A stretch of DNA of 64,000 nucleotides, taken from contig NZ_CP119106.1 of the NCBI RefSeq assembly GCF_029643425.1, positions 2,480,001 through 2,544,000 of the forward strand, in the 5' to 3' direction. The translations under genes were made by a program, and so were the position numbers. The notes beneath the pieces were generated by a model. It was not told where the DNA came from, ran no database searches, and worked only from the letters and a program-made list of their open reading frames with translations. The stretch comes from Isoptericola sp. AK164 (GTDB taxonomy: Bacteria > Actinomycetota > Actinomycetes > Actinomycetales > Cellulomonadaceae). This document shows, piece after piece, positions 42,691 through 51,797 of the stretch (positions within the stretch are counted from its first letter, which is position 1; every line of letters begins with the position of its first letter).

Positions 42691-45393
42691 GTGCGCATCA
42701 CCATGCGACGACGCCCGGTCGTGGGCGCGCTCGCCGCGTTCGGCCTCGCTGCCACCACCGTGGCGCTGCCGAGCATCGCGACCGCCGACGACCCGGACGG
42801 GCCGGAACCCCTGGCCCCCGTGCACACCGCACCCACGAGCGACCAGGACACGCTGGTCAACGAGACGCCCGGCGCCTGGTTCGTGGAGCTCGAGACCGCC
42901 CCGACCGCGCAGGGCGGCAAGGCTGCGGCCGTGCGCAGCGACCACGCGGCGTTCCGCCGTGCGGCCCGCGACGCCGGTGTCGAGTACACCGAGCGCGAAG
43001 AGTTCACCACCCTGTTCAACGGCTTCTCCGTCGACATGGACAGCTCGCAGCTCGGCCGCCTGCAGCGGACCGACGGCGTCGCCGCCATCTACCCGATGGT
43101 CCAGGTCGCCGTCCCGGAGCCCCAGACCGCCGCGATCCCGGACATGGCGACCGCGCTCGCGATGACCGGCAGCGACGTCGCGCAGAACGAGCTCGGGCTC
43201 ACCGGCGAGGGCATCAAGGTCGCGGTGATGGACACCGGCATCGACTACGAGCACCCCGACTTCGGCGGCGGCGAGTTCCCGACCGAGCGGATCCCCTACG
43301 GCTACGACTTCGTCGGGGACGACTACAACGCCGGTTCTCCCGACCCCGCCGCGCGCGTCCCGCAGCCCGACGGCGACCCGATGGACTGCCAGGGCCACGG
43401 CACCCACGTGGCCGGCATCGTCGGTGCCGACGGTGACGTCCTCGGCGTCGCCCCGGGGGTCACCTTCGGCGCGTACCGGGTCTTCGGCTGCGAGGGTTCC
43501 ACCGAGGCCGACATCATGATCTCGGCCATGGAGAAGGCCCTCGAGGACGACATGGACATCCTCAACATGTCGATCGGCTCGTCCTTCACCTGGCCCGACT
43601 ACCCGACCGCGACCGCCTCGGACGCCCTGGTGGACGCCGGCATGGTCGTCGTCGCCTCCATCGGCAACTCGGGCCGCACCGGCGTCTACTCCACCGGCGC
43701 CCCGGGCGTGGGCGAGAAGGTCATCGGCGTCGCGTCCGTGGACAACACCAACAACGACGCCGCACTGGCCGTCGCCGAGCCCTCCGGCATCGAGGTGCCG
43801 TACACGGTGCTCTCCGACGTCGCCGCGCCGCCCACCTCTGGCTCGACCGACCCCATGGTCCACGTCGGTCGCGGCTGCGTGGACACCCTGGGTGACGAGC
43901 TCCTCGCCGATCCCGCCGGCATGACCGCGCTGGTGGACCGCGGCGACTGCACCTTCGACGAGAAGTACTCCTCCGCGGTGGCCGCCGGCGCGACCGCCGT
44001 CGTCATCGCCAACAACATTCCCGGCCTGTTCAACGGCGGCGGCGTCGTGGACGCCGGTGTCCCGGGCATCGGGATCAGCCTGGCCAGCGGCGACGCGCTC
44101 AAGGCCGAGATCGACGGCGGGGCCGACGTCACCCTGGCCTGGACCGACCAGACCACGTCCGTCGTCAGCCCGACCGGTGGCGAGAAGAGCGACTTCAGCT
44201 CGTACGGGCTCTCCCCCGACCTGACGCTGAAGCCGGACCTGGCCGCGCCGGGCGGGAACATCCACTCGACGTACCCTCTCGCCAAGGGCGGCTACGCCAC
44301 CCTGTCGGGCACCTCGATGGCCGCTCCGCACGTCGCCGGTGCCGCCGCGCTGCTGCTCGAGGCGGACCCGGAGATCGGCACCACCGAGATGCGGGACCTG
44401 CTGCAGAACACGGCCGAGCCGATCCTGTACGCGGGTGCCTACGTCGAGACCGTGCACGGCCAGGGCGCCGGCCTGATCGACGTCCCGGCCGCCTACGCCG
44501 CGACGACGTCGGTCACCCCGGCGAAGATCTCGCTCGGCGAGTCCGTGGTGGACCGCGTCGACGGTGCGCCGGTGTTCGAGCCGGTGACCACGACGCTGAC
44601 GGTGGCCAACGACTCCGACGCCGAGGTGACCTACACCATGGGGCACACCACGGCGCTGGCGACCTACGGCGACACCTTCGCTCCGACGCTCGCGATCCTC
44701 GACGGCACGGCGGAGTTCTCGGCCACCGAGGTCACCGTGCCGGCCGGGGAGTCGGCCGAGGTGGACGTCACGATCACCTCGCCCGGCTTCGACGGCTTCG
44801 AGGTCATCTACGGCGGGTTCGTCGAGATCACCGGCGACGACGGTTCCGAGGTCACGGTGCCGTACGCCGGCTTCGACGGCGACTACCAGGACATCCAGGC
44901 GACCACCCCGATCGACCTCGGTGACGGCCAGATGATCGACGTGCCGTGGGTCTCGCGGATCACGGAGTGCGCGGAGTTCGTCGAGTTCGACTGCATCGAC
45001 CCGGCCGGGACGTTCAGCGAGGCTGGCGGCGACACGTTCACGCTCGACTGGGTCGACGGCCTGCCCGACTACCCCTACGTGGTGGCGCACTTCAACCACC
45101 AGGTCGAGGACTTCGAGATCTCGGTGATCGACAGCAAGGGCCGGACGAAGGGCGCCTTCACGGTCGCCGCCGACCTCGGCTCCCTCGGGCGCAGCGAGAC
45201 CTCCGCCGGCATCCAGGCGTTCGTCTGGGACGGCACCGCGACCAAGAAGCGGGGCAACACCGAGGTCACCAAGACGCTGAAGGACGGCGACTACCAGCTC
45301 CACATCGACGCCCTCAAGGCGAACGGTGACCGGTCGAACCCCGACCACTGGGAGACCTGGACGTCCCCGGTGTTCACCATCGACCGCCACTGA
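42691..45393 (+). CDS. Secreted subtilisin-family (S8) serine protease with PA insert
   Basis: 900 residues. The signal peptide (about 1-32, ALAAFGLAATTVALPSIATA) is followed by an I9-like propeptide (about 55-145). The S8 domain holds the triad Asp181 (VMDTGID), His236 (GHGTHVAG) and Ser542 (SGTSMAAPHVAG), with oxyanion Asn326 (IGNSG). A PA domain (about 400-470, DRGDCTFDEKYSSAV) is inserted between Asn and Ser, as in Vpr/lactocepin-like proteases. The rest (about 600-900) forms Fn3-like beta domains. No wall anchor is visible. The start is GTG at 42691, with GGAGG 5 nt upstream. It interrupts the lysA-hom gene order. Confidence 0.93.
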   Translation: MRITMRRRPVVGALAAFGLAATTVALPSIATADDPDGPEPLAPVHTAPTSDQDTLVNETPGAWFVELETAPTAQGGKAAAVRSDHAAFRRAARDAGVEYTEREEFTTLFNGFSVDMDSSQLGRLQRTDGVAAIYPMVQVAVPEPQTAAIPDMATALAMTGSDVAQNELGLTGEGIKVAVMDTGIDYEHPDFGGGEFPTERIPYGYDFVGDDYNAGSPDPAARVPQPDGDPMDCQGHGTHVAGIVGADGDVLGVAPGVTFGAYRVFGCEGSTEADIMISAMEKALEDDMDILNMSIGSSFTWPDYPTATASDALVDAGMVVVASIGNSGRTGVYSTGAPGVGEKVIGVASVDNTNNDAALAVAEPSGIEVPYTVLSDVAAPPTSGSTDPMVHVGRGCVDTLGDELLADPAGMTALVDRGDCTFDEKYSSAVAAGATAVVIANNIPGLFNGGGVVDAGVPGIGISLASGDALKAEIDGGADVTLAWTDQTTSVVSPTGGEKSDFSSYGLSPDLTLKPDLAAPGGNIHSTYPLAKGGYATLSGTSMAAPHVAGAAALLLEADPEIGTTEMRDLLQNTAEPILYAGAYVETVHGQGAGLIDVPAAYAATTSVTPAKISLGESVVDRVDGAPVFEPVTTTLTVANDSDAEVTYTMGHTTALATYGDTFAPTLAILDGTAEFSATEVTVPAGESAEVDVTITSPGFDGFEVIYGGFVEITGDDGSEVTVPYAGFDGDYQDIQATTPIDLGDGQMIDVPWVSRITECAEFVEFDCIDPAGTFSEAGGDTFTLDWVDGLPDYPYVVAHFNHQVEDFEISVIDSKGRTKGAFTVAADLGSLGRSETSAGIQAFVWDGTATKKRGNTEVTKTLKDGDYQLHIDALKANGDRSNPDHWETWTSPVFTIDRH

Positions 45394-45420
45394 CGGTCGC
45401 TGACGGTCGCTGACCGTCAC
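45391..45420. repeat. 10-bp tandem repeat at the subtilase stop codon
   Basis: TGACGGTCGC occurs twice in tandem (45391-45400, 45401-45410) followed by a related TGACCGTCAC (45411-45420). The first TGA is the stop codon of the protease, so the repeat provides extra stops. Confidence 0.75.
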
Positions 45421-45429
45421 GAGAGCGAG

Positions 45430-45462
45430 CGGCCCCGCCTCCTGCTGCAGGAGGCGGGGCCG
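45430..45462 (+). terminator. Hairpin terminator after the subtilase gene
   Basis: A perfect 15-bp stem (45430-45444 with 45448-45462) with a 3-nt loop, CTG, followed by TTCT. Confidence 0.85.
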
Positions 45463-45477
45463 TTCTGCACCTCTGCC

Positions 45478-45613
45478 GAGGTAGGCCGTTCTCTGCCGAG
45501 GTAGGCAACTTTCCGGCCAGGTAGGCATACCCCGTGAGAATCTGGCCCGCCTGGGCAGAAGCTTGCCTACCTGGTGAGGAAGTTGCCTACCTGGGCAGGA
45601 GGTTGCCTACCTC
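45478..45613. repeat. Mirror-symmetric array of 20-bp-spaced GAGGTAGGC repeats
   Basis: Direct copies begin at 45478, 45498 and 45518 (the last CAGGTAGGC). Inverted copies (GCCTACCTG, GCCTACCTG, GCCTACCTC) begin at 45565, 45585 and 45605; a degenerate fourth inverted copy is at 45545. Every step is 20 bp, and the three direct and three inverted copies are exactly symmetric about 45545.5. The unit consensus is close to GAGGTAGGCAACTTCCTGCC. The array fills the space between the subtilase terminator and the lysA stop (45624). It may fold as a long RNA stem and so end lysA transcription, but the periodic motif is shared with 36299-36367. Confidence 0.9.
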
Positions 45614-45623
45614 GGCGGGGGGC

Positions 45624-47060
45624 CTAACCGAGGTCGAGCGCGAGCAGGTCCTCGACGGTCTCGCGGCGCACCAGCACCCGCGAGGCCCCGTCCGCCGCGG
45701 CGACGACCGGCGGCCGCGTCAGGGCGTTGTAGTTCGACGCCATGGACCGGCCGTAGGCGCCGGTCGCGGCGACGGCGAGCAGGTCCCCGGCGCGCACGTC
45801 CGAGGGCAGGACGACCTCGTGCACGACGATGTCGCCGCTCTCGCAGTGCTTGCCGACCACGCGGGCCAGCACCTTCGCCGCGTCCGAGGACCGGCCGACG
45901 AGCTCCGCGTGGTAGTCGGCGCCGTACAGGGCAGGGCGGATGTTGTCGCTCATGCCGCCGTCGACCGACACGTAGAGCCGCGTGAAGGTCTCGTCGTCGG
46001 CCGAGCTGCCGGACACCGTGACGGGCTTGACCGTGCCCACTGTGTAGAGGGTGATCCCCGCGGGCCCGACGATCGCCCGGCCCGGCTCGATGGAGAACCG
46101 CGGCAGCGGCATCGACAGCTCGGTGCACACGGCGGCGACCGCCTCGGCCACGTCGCGCGCCACCGGGGCGGGCTCGAGCGCCTCGTCGGTCGGCAGGTAG
46201 GCGATGCCGTACCCCCCACCGAGGTCGACCTCCTCGACGACGACGCCGGTGCGCTCGGCCAGGTCGGCCCGCAGCCGCAGCACCACGCGAGCGGCGGCCT
46301 CGAAGCCCGACGGGTCGAGGATCTGGGAGCCGATGTGCGAGTGGATGCCGAGCAGCTCCAGCTCGGGTCGCGCCACGATCGCCTCGAGGGCCGCGAGCGC
46401 CGGGGAGGTGCCGTCGTCGTCCCCCGCCGTGACCGACAGACCGAACTTCTGGTCCTCGTGGGCGGTGGAGATGTACTCGTGCCCCCCGGCGTGGACGCCG
46501 GTGGTCACGCGGAGCATCACGGGCGCGACGACGCCGCGCGCGGCGGCGAGGCCGGCCACGCGGTCGATCTCGACCCGGGAGTCGACGATGATCCGTCCGA
46601 CCCCGGCATCGAGGGCGGCGAGGATCTCCTCGTCCGACTTGTTGTTGCCGTGCAGGCCGATGGCGGCACCCGGCACGCCGGCGCGCAGCGCGACCGCGAG
46701 CTCCCCGCCGGAGGCGGTGTCCACGCGCAGACCCTCCTGGGCGGCCCAGCGCGCGACGGCGACGGTCAGCAGCGCCTTGCCCGCGTAGTAGACGTCGACG
46801 CCGGCACCGACCTGCTCGAACGCCGCCTCGAAGGCCTGGCGGTAGGCACGCGCCCGGGCGCGGAAGTCGGCCTCGTCCAGCACGTAGGCGGGGGTGCCGT
46901 GCTCGGCCGCGAGGTCACCGACGCCGACCCCGCCGACCTCGAGCTCGCCGTCGTCGCGACGCCGTGCCGTGGAGGGCCAGGGCACGCCGGCCGCGTCGGC
47001 CCCGCCGGTCGGCAGCGCCGTCGTCGTCCCCGTCGCGGCGGGGTGGCCGCCGGCGCTCAC
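45624..47060 (-). CDS. lysA: Diaminopimelate decarboxylase
   Basis: 478 residues. PLP enzyme for the last step of lysine synthesis. The N-terminal 25-30 residues are a Gly/Thr/Pro-rich extension. VYYAGKALLTVAVARW carries the PLP lysine (about residue 85); GLHGNNKSDEE, GIHSHIGSQI, VDLGGGYGIAY and EPGRAIVGPAG follow, and the C-terminal Cys of the active site is in GKHCESGDI. GTG at 47060 overlaps the argS stop by 4 nt (GTGA). The argS-lysA pair is the conserved start of the cluster. Confidence 0.96.
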   Translation of the reverse strand: MSAGGHPAATGTTTALPTGGADAAGVPWPSTARRRDDGELEVGGVGVGDLAAEHGTPAYVLDEADFRARARAYRQAFEAAFEQVGAGVDVYYAGKALLTVAVARWAAQEGLRVDTASGGELAVALRAGVPGAAIGLHGNNKSDEEILAALDAGVGRIIVDSRVEIDRVAGLAAARGVVAPVMLRVTTGVHAGGHEYISTAHEDQKFGLSVTAGDDDGTSPALAALEAIVARPELELLGIHSHIGSQILDPSGFEAAARVVLRLRADLAERTGVVVEEVDLGGGYGIAYLPTDEALEPAPVARDVAEAVAAVCTELSMPLPRFSIEPGRAIVGPAGITLYTVGTVKPVTVSGSSADDETFTRLYVSVDGGMSDNIRPALYGADYHAELVGRSSDAAKVLARVVGKHCESGDIVVHEVVLPSDVRAGDLLAVAATGAYGRSMASNYNALTRPPVVAAADGASRVLVRRETVEDLLALDLG

Positions 47061-48724
47061 ATCCGCTCCGGTGCGCTGACGCCCAGCAGGTCGAGACCGT
47101 TGGCCAGGACCTGGCGGACGGCGTCGTTCAGCCACAGGCGCGTGCGGTGCACGTCCTGGACCTCCTCGTCGGGGTACGGCAGCACCCGGCACTCGGCGTA
47201 CCACTTGTGGTAGTCGGCGGCGAGCCCCTCGAGGTAGCGGGCGATGCGGTGCGGCTCGCGGAGCTCGGCCGCCTGGGCGACGATCCGCGGGAACTCCGTG
47301 AGACGACCGACGAGCACGGCCTCGGTCGGGTGGTCGAGCAGCGCCGGGTCGAACCCGTCGGTGCCGTCGTCGAGCACCCGACGCACCGCCCGGTCGGCCG
47401 CGTTGCGGTCCACCGCGCAGGTGCGCGAGTGCGCGTACTGGACGTAGAAGACCGGGTTGTCGTTGGACTGCTTGATCATCTCCTCGCCGGCGAGCTCCAG
47501 CGGGGTGTCGGCCGGGTACCGCGACAGGGAGTACCGCACCGCGTCGGCGCCGATCCACTCCACGAGGTCGCGCAGCTCGATGATGTTGCCGGCCCGCTTG
47601 GAGAGCTTGGCGCCCTGGACGGAGACGAGCTGGCCGATGAGGATCTCGATGTTGGCGGCGGGGTCGTCCCCGGCGGCGGCCGAGATGGCCTTGAGCCGGT
47701 TGATGTACCCGTGGTGGTCCGCGCCCAGCAGGTAGATCTTGCCCGGGAACCCGCGGTCCTTCTTGGACAGGTAGTACGCGGCGTCGGCGGCGAAGTAGGT
47801 CGGCTCGCCGTTCGCGCGGATCAGCACACGGTCCTTGTCGTCGGTGAAGTCCGTGGTGCGCAGCCAGACCGCTCCGCCGTCGTCGTAGACGTGGCCCTGC
47901 TCGCGCAGGCGCTCGACCGCCGTCGTCACCGCGCCGGAGTCGTGCAGCGTCCGCTCGGAGAACCACACGTCGAAGTGCACGCCGAAGGAGTCCAGCACGT
48001 CGCGGATCTCCGCGAGCTGCAGCCGGTAGGCCTCGTCGCGGGCGAGCGCCACGGCCTCGTCCTCGGGCAGGTCGACGATCTGCGGGTTCGCGGCCAGCAC
48101 CTGGCGGCCGAGCTCGGCGACGTACTCGCCGCGGTAGCCGCCCTCGGGCACCTCGGTGCCGTGGATCTGGGCGAGCACGGAGGCGCCGAAGCGGTCCATC
48201 TGCGCGCCGGCGTCGTTGATGTAGTACTCGGCCGTGACGTCGGCCCCGGCGGCGCGCAGGATCCGGACCAGGGAGTCACCCAGGGCCGCCCAGCGGGTGT
48301 GGCCGATGTGCAGCGGGCCGGTCGGGTTGGCGGAGATGTACTCGAGGTCGATGACCTGCCCGTCCAGCGCGTCGGACCGGCCGTACTCGGCACCCGCCTC
48401 GACGATCGTCCGGGCGAGCTCGCCCGCGGCGCCGGCCTCCAGGGTGATGTTGAGGAAGCCGGGTCCGGCGACGTCCACGGCCTTGATCCCCGGCGTGGAG
48501 CCCAGGCGCCCGGCCAGGTCCTCCGCGAGCGCCCGCGGCGTCGTGCCGGCCTTCTTGGCGAGCTGGAGCGCCACGTTGGTCGCCCAGTCCCCGTGCTCGC
48601 GCTGCTTCGGTCGCTCGACGTGGACGGACGACGGCAGGGCGTCGGCGTCGAGGGCGAGGGTGCCGTCGGCCACGGCCGAGGCGAGGGCAGCGCTGAGTGC
48701 TTCGGAGAGCTCGTCGGGTGTCAC
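47057..48724 (-). CDS. argS: Arginyl-tRNA synthetase
   Basis: 555 residues. Class I synthetase. The N-terminal Add-1 tRNA-binding domain (about 1-110) contains ERPKQREHGDWATNVAL; NPTGPLHIGHTRWAALGDSL has the HIGH motif; GAKLSKRAGN is the degenerate KMSKS counterpart normal for ArgRS; the C-terminal DALR anticodon-binding domain ends in APERM. The start is GTG at 48724. It is divergent from the gene for tRNA-Arg(CCG), one of its substrates. Confidence 0.97.
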   Translation of the reverse strand: MTPDELSEALSAALASAVADGTLALDADALPSSVHVERPKQREHGDWATNVALQLAKKAGTTPRALAEDLAGRLGSTPGIKAVDVAGPGFLNITLEAGAAGELARTIVEAGAEYGRSDALDGQVIDLEYISANPTGPLHIGHTRWAALGDSLVRILRAAGADVTAEYYINDAGAQMDRFGASVLAQIHGTEVPEGGYRGEYVAELGRQVLAANPQIVDLPEDEAVALARDEAYRLQLAEIRDVLDSFGVHFDVWFSERTLHDSGAVTTAVERLREQGHVYDDGGAVWLRTTDFTDDKDRVLIRANGEPTYFAADAAYYLSKKDRGFPGKIYLLGADHHGYINRLKAISAAAGDDPAANIEILIGQLVSVQGAKLSKRAGNIIELRDLVEWIGADAVRYSLSRYPADTPLELAGEEMIKQSNDNPVFYVQYAHSRTCAVDRNAADRAVRRVLDDGTDGFDPALLDHPTEAVLVGRLTEFPRIVAQAAELREPHRIARYLEGLAADYHKWYAECRVLPYPDEEVQDVHRTRLWLNDAVRQVLANGLDLLGVSAPERM

Positions 48725-48791
48725 CGGGCGATTCTATCGGCCTCGCGCCGTGGGACCCGGCACGGTTTTCCGACCTGCCAACTCTCGGTGG

Positions 48792-48797
48792 TAGTCT
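48792..48797 (+). promoter_or_regulatory. Candidate -10 (TAGTCT) for tRNA-Arg
   Basis: TAGTCT lies 52 nt before the tRNA 5' end. A -35 is not obvious at 17-18 nt (TTCCGA at 48768-48773 is the closest). Confidence 0.3.
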
Positions 48798-48848
48798 CGT
48801 GCACCGTGCCGAGCGATCGTCGTCCGCGACGGTGAGTGCCCGGCGCCC

Positions 48849-48921
48849 GCGCCTGTAGCTCAGTGGATAGAGCGTCTGCCTCCGGAGCAGAAGGTCGGGG
48901 GTTCGAGTCCCTCCAGGCGCA
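48849..48921 (+). tRNA. tRNA-Arg(CCG)
   Basis: A full cloverleaf is visible: acceptor GCGCCTG with CAGGCGC, D stem GCTC/GAGC, anticodon stem TCTGC/GCAGA around loop CTCCGGA with anticodon CCG, and T arm with TTCGAGT. The discriminator is A at 48921; the genome continues CCG, so the 3' CCA is not fully encoded. It is followed at once by a terminator. No integrase or 3'-end duplication is found nearby. Confidence 0.97.
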
Positions 48922-48927
48922 CCGCAG

Positions 48928-48959
48928 AGGTCCCCGGGTCGTCCACGACCCGGGGACCT
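48928..48959 (+). terminator. Hairpin terminator after tRNA-Arg
   Basis: AGGTCCCCGGGTCG (48928-48941) pairs perfectly with CGACCCGGGGACCT (48946-48959) around a 4-nt loop, TCCA. Confidence 0.85.
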
Positions 48960-49042
48960 TCGTCGTTCTTGACCCGCGCATGACGCGCGCCCTACCTTCG
49001 GGCCACCGTCGCCGTGACCGGCGGCAGAGCGGAGGACGAACC

Positions 49043-49609
49043 ATGCGGAGCGCGGACCGACCCGTGTCGCTCGGTCTTCTGCTCGGTGCGGCCGCCGCGG
49101 TCGTCGGCGCGGCGGTCTACGTCACGGCGATCGGGTACCTCGACCTGCGGGCCTCGAGCATCGGTACCGGAGCCCGGCTCGGTGGGGACATGGTCCCCAC
49201 GATCGTGCCGCCGCGAGCGCCGGTGTGGGAGGGGCTCGCCATCGCCGCCGTGACGGCCCTGGCCGTCTGGCCGCTCTGGCGGTGCCGGCGCACGGCGTCG
49301 TCCCGATGGCACCAGCTGCCCGTGTGGACCGCTCTCGTGACGGTGATCGCCCTGACGGCCTGGGCCGCCGTGACCACCGAGCTCCCGTACAGCGCCATGT
49401 CCGTCCTGGCCGGCCGACCCTCCGCCTGGGACGGCGGGGTGACCGACCAGCTCGCCGTGGCCTGGACGCGCCAGGGCGCGCTCAGCCCCGCGACGCCGGT
49501 CTTCGTCGGTGTCCTCGTCGTGCTCGCGCTCGCGCGCCCGGGGGCCTGCCGAGCAGCGGATCCCGCGACGACGGAGGTCGCGATCGAGGACGATCGGCCG
49601 ACCCGCTGA
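49043..49609 (+). CDS. Hypothetical four-helix membrane protein
   Basis: 188 residues with four hydrophobic segments (about 10-32, 63-80, 95-113, 152-168) and a short hydrophilic C-terminus. The loop between the first two helices is external and neutral. I do not recognise a family. ATG at 49043 has GGAGGACGAACC just upstream. It lies 100 nt before a sensor kinase gene on the same strand and, since that kinase is also membrane-bound, could take part in the same signalling unit; this is position-based inference only. Confidence 0.55.
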   Translation: MRSADRPVSLGLLLGAAAAVVGAAVYVTAIGYLDLRASSIGTGARLGGDMVPTIVPPRAPVWEGLAIAAVTALAVWPLWRCRRTASSRWHQLPVWTALVTVIALTAWAAVTTELPYSAMSVLAGRPSAWDGGVTDQLAVAWTRQGALSPATPVFVGVLVVLALARPGACRAADPATTEVAIEDDRPTR

Positions 49610-49709
49610 CCCGGCGGCAGGCCGCCGGGCTCGCAGCCCCGCGCGAGGGAGGCTCGCTCCCCCGCACGGGGGTGGTGCGGGCCGTGTGCCGCCGGACAGG
49701 ATCGTCGTC

Positions 49710-51020
49710 ATGAGCAGTCACGACACCTTCATGCAGACCGTGAACGCCGATCGCCGCTGGGTGGCACCGGCCGTGCTGGCCGCCGTGCTCGGACTGTTCC
49801 TGCTGAACTCACCGCTCTCGCGGCCGATCGCCGTGATGTCCTCCTCGCAGGACGGCGTCGTCGGGGCGACAACAGGCAGGACCTCGCTCCTGGTCGGCAC
49901 AAGCTGGCTCGATACCAGCGGCATGATCAACCTCGTCTCCGTGGCCACCGGGTTGAGCTGCGTGACTGCCGTCGTGCTGGCCCGCCGTCGTCCGTTCACC
50001 GCGACGGCACTGGCGGCCTGGCCGTTCGTCACGATCCCGCTGCTGGGCCAGTTCGTCTGGGGCTGGTGGCTCGCGCTGCTGATGATCACCTGCCTGGTCG
50101 TGCAGGACTCCTGGCGCCGCGCCGCCGTCCCGCTCGTGGCGACCCTGGCGACCGCGTGGTGGTACGTGGTCAGCGACGTCCCGGCCATGCTGCCGATCGG
50201 CCCGGTGACCGCGGGCAGCGCCGACGCCCGGGAGGTCGTGGAAGCAGGTGTGCTCTACACCGTTGCGGTCGCCGTCGTCGTCGGCGCAGCAGCGGCGATC
50301 CGCCTCGTCCGCGAGTCCTGGCGCCGCAGCGACCGAGCGGCCGCCGTCGAACAGCACGCGCTCGAGGTGGAGTCCGTCGCGACCGAGCGGGCACGGCTGG
50401 CCCGCGACCTGCACGACGTCGTCGCCCACCACGTCTCCCTGGTGGCGGTCCGCGCCGAGTCCGCCTCGTACATCCACCCCGACCTGGACGCGAACGCCCG
50501 GCGGGTCCTGGCCGAGATCGCCGACGACGCCCGGTCCGCACTGAGTGAGCTGCGCCAGGTGCTGGGCGTGCTGCAGCGCACCGAGGGAGCTGGTCGGGCG
50601 CCTCAGCCGGCCGCGTGCGACGTCGCGGACCTGGTCGACGAGGCACGGGCCGCCGGCCAGGACGTCACGCTGACCGGAAACTGCGACGACGTGCCGGACG
50701 CGCCGGGGTACGTCCTCTACCGGGCGGTGCAGGAGGCCCTGACCAACGCCCGTCGACACGCCCCCGGCTCCCCCACCACCGTCGAGCTGACCCACGCGGC
50801 ACAGGTCGCCGGGCTGCGCGTGACCAACCCCGTCGACCGTGCTGACGGCGTCGTCGTGCCCGGGCGCGGCCTGACCGGCATGCGTGAGCGTGTCGAAGCA
50901 CTCGGCGGAACGCTCACCGCGGGTGCGGAGGCCTCCGCGTTCGTGCTCGTCGTGACGCTGCCCACCGACCCCGACCACGGGCCGACGGCGTCGCTCCCCC
51001 AGCGCGAGGAGGTCGCGTGA
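49710..51020 (+). CDS. Sensor histidine kinase (NarL-partner, HisKA_3 type)
   Basis: 436 residues. The N-terminal part has about five or six transmembrane helices (about 17-210). The HisKA_3 dimerisation helix ERARLARDLHDVVAHHVSLV carries the phospho-accepting His, and the HATPase domain shows EALTNARRHAPG (N box) and GRGLTGMRERVEALGG (G box). It phosphorylates the response regulator encoded next, with which it overlaps by 4 nt. No extracellular ligand domain is present, so the signal may be sensed in the membrane. ATG at 49710 is used; the ribosome-binding site is weak. Confidence 0.9.
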   Translation: MSSHDTFMQTVNADRRWVAPAVLAAVLGLFLLNSPLSRPIAVMSSSQDGVVGATTGRTSLLVGTSWLDTSGMINLVSVATGLSCVTAVVLARRRPFTATALAAWPFVTIPLLGQFVWGWWLALLMITCLVVQDSWRRAAVPLVATLATAWWYVVSDVPAMLPIGPVTAGSADAREVVEAGVLYTVAVAVVVGAAAAIRLVRESWRRSDRAAAVEQHALEVESVATERARLARDLHDVVAHHVSLVAVRAESASYIHPDLDANARRVLAEIADDARSALSELRQVLGVLQRTEGAGRAPQPAACDVADLVDEARAAGQDVTLTGNCDDVPDAPGYVLYRAVQEALTNARRHAPGSPTTVELTHAAQVAGLRVTNPVDRADGVVVPGRGLTGMRERVEALGGTLTAGAEASAFVLVVTLPTDPDHGPTASLPQREEVA

Positions 51021-51658
51021 CGCGCGTCGTCGTCGCCGACGACCAGCCCGTCGTCCTGCACGGATTCGCCTCGATCCTGGACTCCGCCGACGACCTGGAC
51101 GTGGTCGGCACCGCCCGAGACGGGGCCGAGCTGCTGACCGCCGTCGCCCGCGACGCACCGGACGTCGCCGTCGTCGACATCCGCATGCCGGTCCTCGACG
51201 GCATCGCCGCGACCGCCCGCCTCGCCGCGGAGCACCCTGCGACCCGCGTGCTCATCCTGACCACGTTCGACCTGGACGAGTACGTCTACGACGCCCTGCG
51301 GGCCGGGGCCAGCGGATTCCTGCTCAAGGACGTCACCGGCGATCGCCTCATCGAGGGCGTCCGGCTCGTCGCCGACGGCTCCATGCTCCTCGGCCCCCGG
51401 GTGACGCGCCGGCTCGTCGACGACTTCGCCGTCCGCGCTGGGACGCGGGACACCACCGGGCTCGACACCCTCACCGCACGCGAGACCGAGGTGCTCCTCG
51501 AGGTGGCCCGCGGCCGATCCAACACCGAGATCGCCACCGAGCTGTACATCGGCGACGAGACCGTGAAGTCCCACGTCTCGGAGATCCTGCGCAAGCTCGG
51601 CTGCCGCGACCGCGTCCAGCTCGTCATCACCGCCTACGAGGCCGGGCTGGTGCGGTGA
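51017..51658 (+). CDS. Response regulator, NarL/LuxR family
   Basis: 213 residues. Receiver domain (about 1-120) with the acidic pocket VVADDQP, phosphorylation Asp in [13 protein letters not shown] and switch Lys in GFLLKDV. The C-terminal LuxR HTH (about 150-213) reads [20 protein letters not shown] and [17 protein letters not shown] at 51017 overlaps the kinase stop (GTGA). Its targets are unknown; the next gene is the prpDBC operon 139 nt downstream, in the same direction. Confidence 0.92.
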   Translation: MTRVVVADDQPVVLHGFASILDSADDLDVVGTARDGAELLTAVARDAPDVAVVDIRMPVLDGIAATARLAAEHPATRVLILTTFDLDEYVYDALRAGASGFLLKDVTGDRLIEGVRLVADGSMLLGPRVTRRLVDDFAVRAGTRDTTGLDTLTARETEVLLEVARGRSNTEIATELYIGDETVKSHVSEILRKLGCRDRVQLVITAYEAGLVR

Positions 51659-51797
51659 CTCATGGCTGCGAGACGGCCTCCCGGACCGGCGCGGTACCCG
51701 GTACCCCCGTAGACGCGCCGCACGGTCCACGTTAGGTTCACCCCCAGGCAGGCGTCGACGCCGACGTCGTGCGCCCCGACGTCGATCCGGAGGATCC

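Noticed and set aside
48849-48959. tRNA-Arg as an integration site of a mobile element
   Set aside because: No integrase, no duplicated tRNA 3' end and a normal terminator directly after the gene; downstream genes look chromosomal.
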